This document shows positions 62,294 through 64,000 of a stretch of 64,000 nt of DNA, piece after piece; positions within the stretch are counted from its first letter, which is position 1; every line of letters starts with the position of its first letter. Source of the stretch: Holophagales bacterium (GTDB lineage Bacteria > Acidobacteriota > Thermoanaerobaculia > Multivoradales > Multivoraceae); contig VXVC01000007.1 in assembly GCA_009836625.1 (NCBI GenBank), positions 248,001 through 312,000 of the forward strand, read 5' to 3'. Position numbers and translations under genes: made by a program. The notes under the pieces are model-generated. The model did no database searches. It was given only the letters and a program-made list of their open reading frames with translations, and had not been told where the DNA came from.

Positions 62294-63222
62294 GGCTCCG
62301 CGGCATCCTCGCCGCAGCGCTGACCCTGGCGCTCATGTGGCTGGCCTGGGGCGTCTACTTCGTCGCCCCGGACGAGGAGGCGGTGACCCGCGTCCTGGGC
62401 AGGGCGCGCCCGACCGCGGCGGGGCCCGGCCTGCACTGGAACTGGCCGCGGCCGGTCGGCCGGGTGGACAAGCTGAAGGTGCGCGAAGCCAAGCGGCTGA
62501 CGCTCGGCTTCGCCGCGGCCGACCGGGTGCTCGGCGGCGACGCGACGCCGGCCGAGGCGCGCTGGTTGACCGGCGACCGCAACGTCGTCCACGTGCGGCT
62601 GGTCGTCCTCTACGCGATCCACGATCCACTCGCCTACTCGCTGCACTTCGCGGACGTCGAGTCACTGCTTGAGACCAGCGGCCGCAGCGCCCTGCTGGAA
62701 GTCGTCGCCGGCATGGGCGTCGACGAGCTGCTGACCACCGGCAAGGTGGCGGTGCAGCAAAGCGTCCAGGCCGCCTCGCAGGAGCTGTTCGACCGGTTCG
62801 GGACCGGCGTCACCGTCCTGTCCGCGAGCCTCGAGGGCGTCAGCCCGCCGAGTCTTGTCCGGGAGGTGTTCAACGACGTCGCCAGCGCGCGCGAGGACCG
62901 CGACCGCCTGATCCGCGAGGCGGAGAGCTATCGGAACGAGGTCGTCCCGGTGGCGCGCGGCGAGGCGCGCGCGCTCGTCGCCGGGGCCGAGAGCTTCCGC
63001 ACCGCCGAAGTCGAGCGGGCGACCGGCGAAGCCGACCGGTTCCGCTCGATCGCGAACGCCGACCAGAGTGCGCGTGCCGAGATCCGCACGCGCACCTACC
63101 TCGAGACGATGGAGCGGGTCCTCCCCCGCATGCGGAAGACGATCCTCGAGCCCGGTCAGAGCACGATCGACATCGACTTCCTCCGCCGCGAGCTGACGAC
63201 CGGGTCGAACGGCCAACCGTGA
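62290..63222 (+). CDS. SPFH/HflK-like protein
   Basis: 310 residues. N-terminal transmembrane helix (GILAAALTLALMWLAWGVYFV) followed by the HflK-type SPFH core: PDEEAVTRVLGRARPTAAGPGLHWNWPRP, NVVHVRLVVLYAIHDPLAY, and the coil NDVASAREDRDRLIREAESYRNEVVPVARGEA. It has the membrane topology of HflK, facing the periplasm. Together with the fused ATPase and the HflC-like gene it gives three SPFH domains in one operon. It overlaps the next gene by 4 bp (GTGA). Confidence 0.9.
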   Translation: MRLRGILAAALTLALMWLAWGVYFVAPDEEAVTRVLGRARPTAAGPGLHWNWPRPVGRVDKLKVREAKRLTLGFAAADRVLGGDATPAEARWLTGDRNVVHVRLVVLYAIHDPLAYSLHFADVESLLETSGRSALLEVVAGMGVDELLTTGKVAVQQSVQAASQELFDRFGTGVTVLSASLEGVSPPSLVREVFNDVASAREDRDRLIREAESYRNEVVPVARGEARALVAGAESFRTAEVERATGEADRFRSIANADQSARAEIRTRTYLETMERVLPRMRKTILEPGQSTIDIDFLRRELTTGSNGQP

Positions 63223-63698
63223 GGCTGAGCCGCAACCTCGGCGCGACCGCGCTGACCGTCGTGGTGCTCGCGGCCGGCCTCGCCATGGCGCTGCGCGACC
63301 GCCTGCCGGAGCGCGGGTCGGACGCGGGCGATCCGAGCGACGTCTTCTGGGAGATGGTCGACGTGAGCCGCGAGGGTGAGGCCGACGCCTGGCTCGATCT
63401 CTTCGCCGGCGAGGTCCGCGAGCAACTGGAGACGGTGCGCGACGAAATGGGCGAAGCCGCCTTCCGGCAGTACCTCCGCCAGCGGATCGCCGGCCTCAAG
63501 GGAGTCGCGGTGACCGGCAAGGAAGATCTGGGCGGCACCGTGCGTCTCGAGGTCGAGTACGTGCGCGAGGCGAGCTACGAGACGCAGAGCCTCGACCTGC
63601 GCGTCGCCCGCGGGCGCTGGCGCATCGTCGCGCTCGGACCGACGCAGGAGCGGGAACCGCCGGTTCCGTACGGCACGCCGGTCGGCCCCGGCGACTGA
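63219..63698 (+). CDS. Small exported protein of the SPFH operon
   Basis: 159 residues, GTG start at 63219. An N-terminal hydrophobic anchor or signal (LGATALTVVVLAAGLAMAL) is followed by a mixed alpha/beta body: DVFWEMVDVSREGEADAWLDLFAGEV, then strands VRLEVEYVREASYETQSLDLRVARGRWRIVAL. The layout resembles NTF2/DUF4878-like envelope proteins, but the family is not certain. It overlaps the HflK-like gene by 4 bp and so belongs to that operon. Confidence 0.75.
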   Translation: MRLSRNLGATALTVVVLAAGLAMALRDRLPERGSDAGDPSDVFWEMVDVSREGEADAWLDLFAGEVREQLETVRDEMGEAAFRQYLRQRIAGLKGVAVTGKEDLGGTVRLEVEYVREASYETQSLDLRVARGRWRIVALGPTQEREPPVPYGTPVGPGD

Positions 63699-63716
63699 CG
63701 GCGGGAGGAAGGAACG

Positions 63717-64000
63717 ATGAGAAAGCTCGCCATCGCCCTGCTTGCGTTCTTTCGCCGGGTCTCGCTGACTATCCGGAAGCTCCGCGGGCAGTCCGAGGAC
63801 GACGTCGCGGCGCAGCGGGTCACGAGCGGCCGCGCCTGGGACGAGTTCTGCGACACCCTGAAGGCCGCCGGAGCGTCGCTGAACTTCCCGGGGACGCCCC
63901 GCGACGCCTTCAACCAGGCCGAGGGCTACCGCTACCTGAGCCGTCTGGCCCGGGCGGGACTCATGGCCTTCGTCGAGCACGCCGACCCGCGGGCGCCGGT
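63717..64000 (+). CDS. DUF1214-like protein, N-terminal part
   Basis: The ATG at 63717 follows GGGAGGAAGG, and the gene runs off the window after 94 codons. Visible sequence starts basic-hydrophobic (RKLAIALLAFFRRV) and continues AWDEFCDTLKAAGASL and NQAEGYRYLSRLARAGLMAFVEHADP, resembling the N-terminal helices of DUF1214/DUF1254 proteins and the segment AAAGYRHIARYLSTFL of the gene at 13358-14644. It may or may not belong to the preceding operon (18 bp gap). Confidence 0.7.
   Translation, partial: MRKLAIALLAFFRRVSLTIRKLRGQSEDDVAAQRVTSGRAWDEFCDTLKAAGASLNFPGTPRDAFNQAEGYRYLSRLARAGLMAFVEHADPRAP

Noticed and set aside
1..64000. CRISPR array, rRNA or insertion sequence
   Set aside because: No regularly spaced repeats, no rRNA-like conserved stretches and no transposase-like protein were recognised in the window.

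Overview
The window is a 64 kb, visibly GC-rich chromosomal fragment from an uncultured-type bacterium, most likely an Acidobacteriota member (Thermoanaerobaculia-like). The grounds are gene content: two ADOP permeases (acidobacterial duplicated orphan permeases) with a PadR regulator, a carboxypeptidase-regulatory-domain TonB receptor beside a winged-helix/TPR regulator, three DUF3604 proteins, a PSCyt/DUF1549-DUF1553 plus DUF1501 pair, and many secreted hydrolase-like proteins. No rRNA, tRNA or CRISPR array was seen. The phylum call is inference.

Layout. 1-8.6 kb: end of a membrane protein, a DUF3500 protein, a Phd/PIN toxin-antitoxin pair, a large DUF3604 protein, a PQQ-type quinoprotein dehydrogenase, a RHH/RelE pair, a cytochrome c lipoprotein and a DUF924 protein. 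8.6-17 kb: PSCyt/DUF1549-LamG-DUF1553 and DUF1501 exported pair, DUF1214 protein, sulfotransferase, CPBP protease and a tiny zinc-ribbon protein. 17-24.8 kb: MacA-like adaptor and MacB-like ATPase, divergent from PadR and two ADOP permeases; a near-perfect 48 bp operator spans both start codons. 24.8-33.1 kb: Kelch protein, CHAD protein, tryptophanase-like lyase, Na+/solute symporter, nucleotidyltransferase, Tat-exported enolase-superfamily enzyme and a FitAB-like pair. 33.2-40.3 kb: TonB receptor, cysteine dioxygenase and a DsbD-domain lipoprotein whose frame carries one internal TGA (candidate selenocysteine), divergent from a winged-helix/TPR regulator. 40.4-52 kb: a catabolic-looking run (SDR-like, 2-hydroxyacid dehydrogenase, thioredoxin-ankyrin lipoprotein, cyclase, alpha/beta hydrolase, enolase-superfamily enzyme), a YefM-YoeB pair and two more DUF3604 genes.

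52.2-56.9 kb: a compositionally distinct three-gene operon with overlapping ends, encoding a DNA methyltransferase, a protein with two GHKL ATPase modules (Hsp90/MORC-like N-terminus and histidine-kinase-like C-terminus) and a receiver-domain protein with an unrecognised C-terminus. It looks like a horizontally acquired conflict or defence module and is one of the two best candidates for an undescribed system.

57.4-64 kb: a NicO/UreH-like metal permease followed by a P1B-type ATPase fused to an SPFH (HflK-like) domain, two further SPFH proteins (one with a His-rich cytosolic tail) and a small exported protein. The last four are joined by 4 bp overlaps, suggesting one metal-transport and membrane-scaffold machine; this is the second candidate system. 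The window ends inside a DUF1214-like gene.

Dispersed features: a palindromic repeat at 215-243 and 58178-58206, a second intergenic repeat at 1476-1544 and 40272-40341, and a 34 bp-armed inverted repeat at 29925-30099. Four complete type II toxin-antitoxin pairs and one orphan antitoxin-like gene are scattered across the window.
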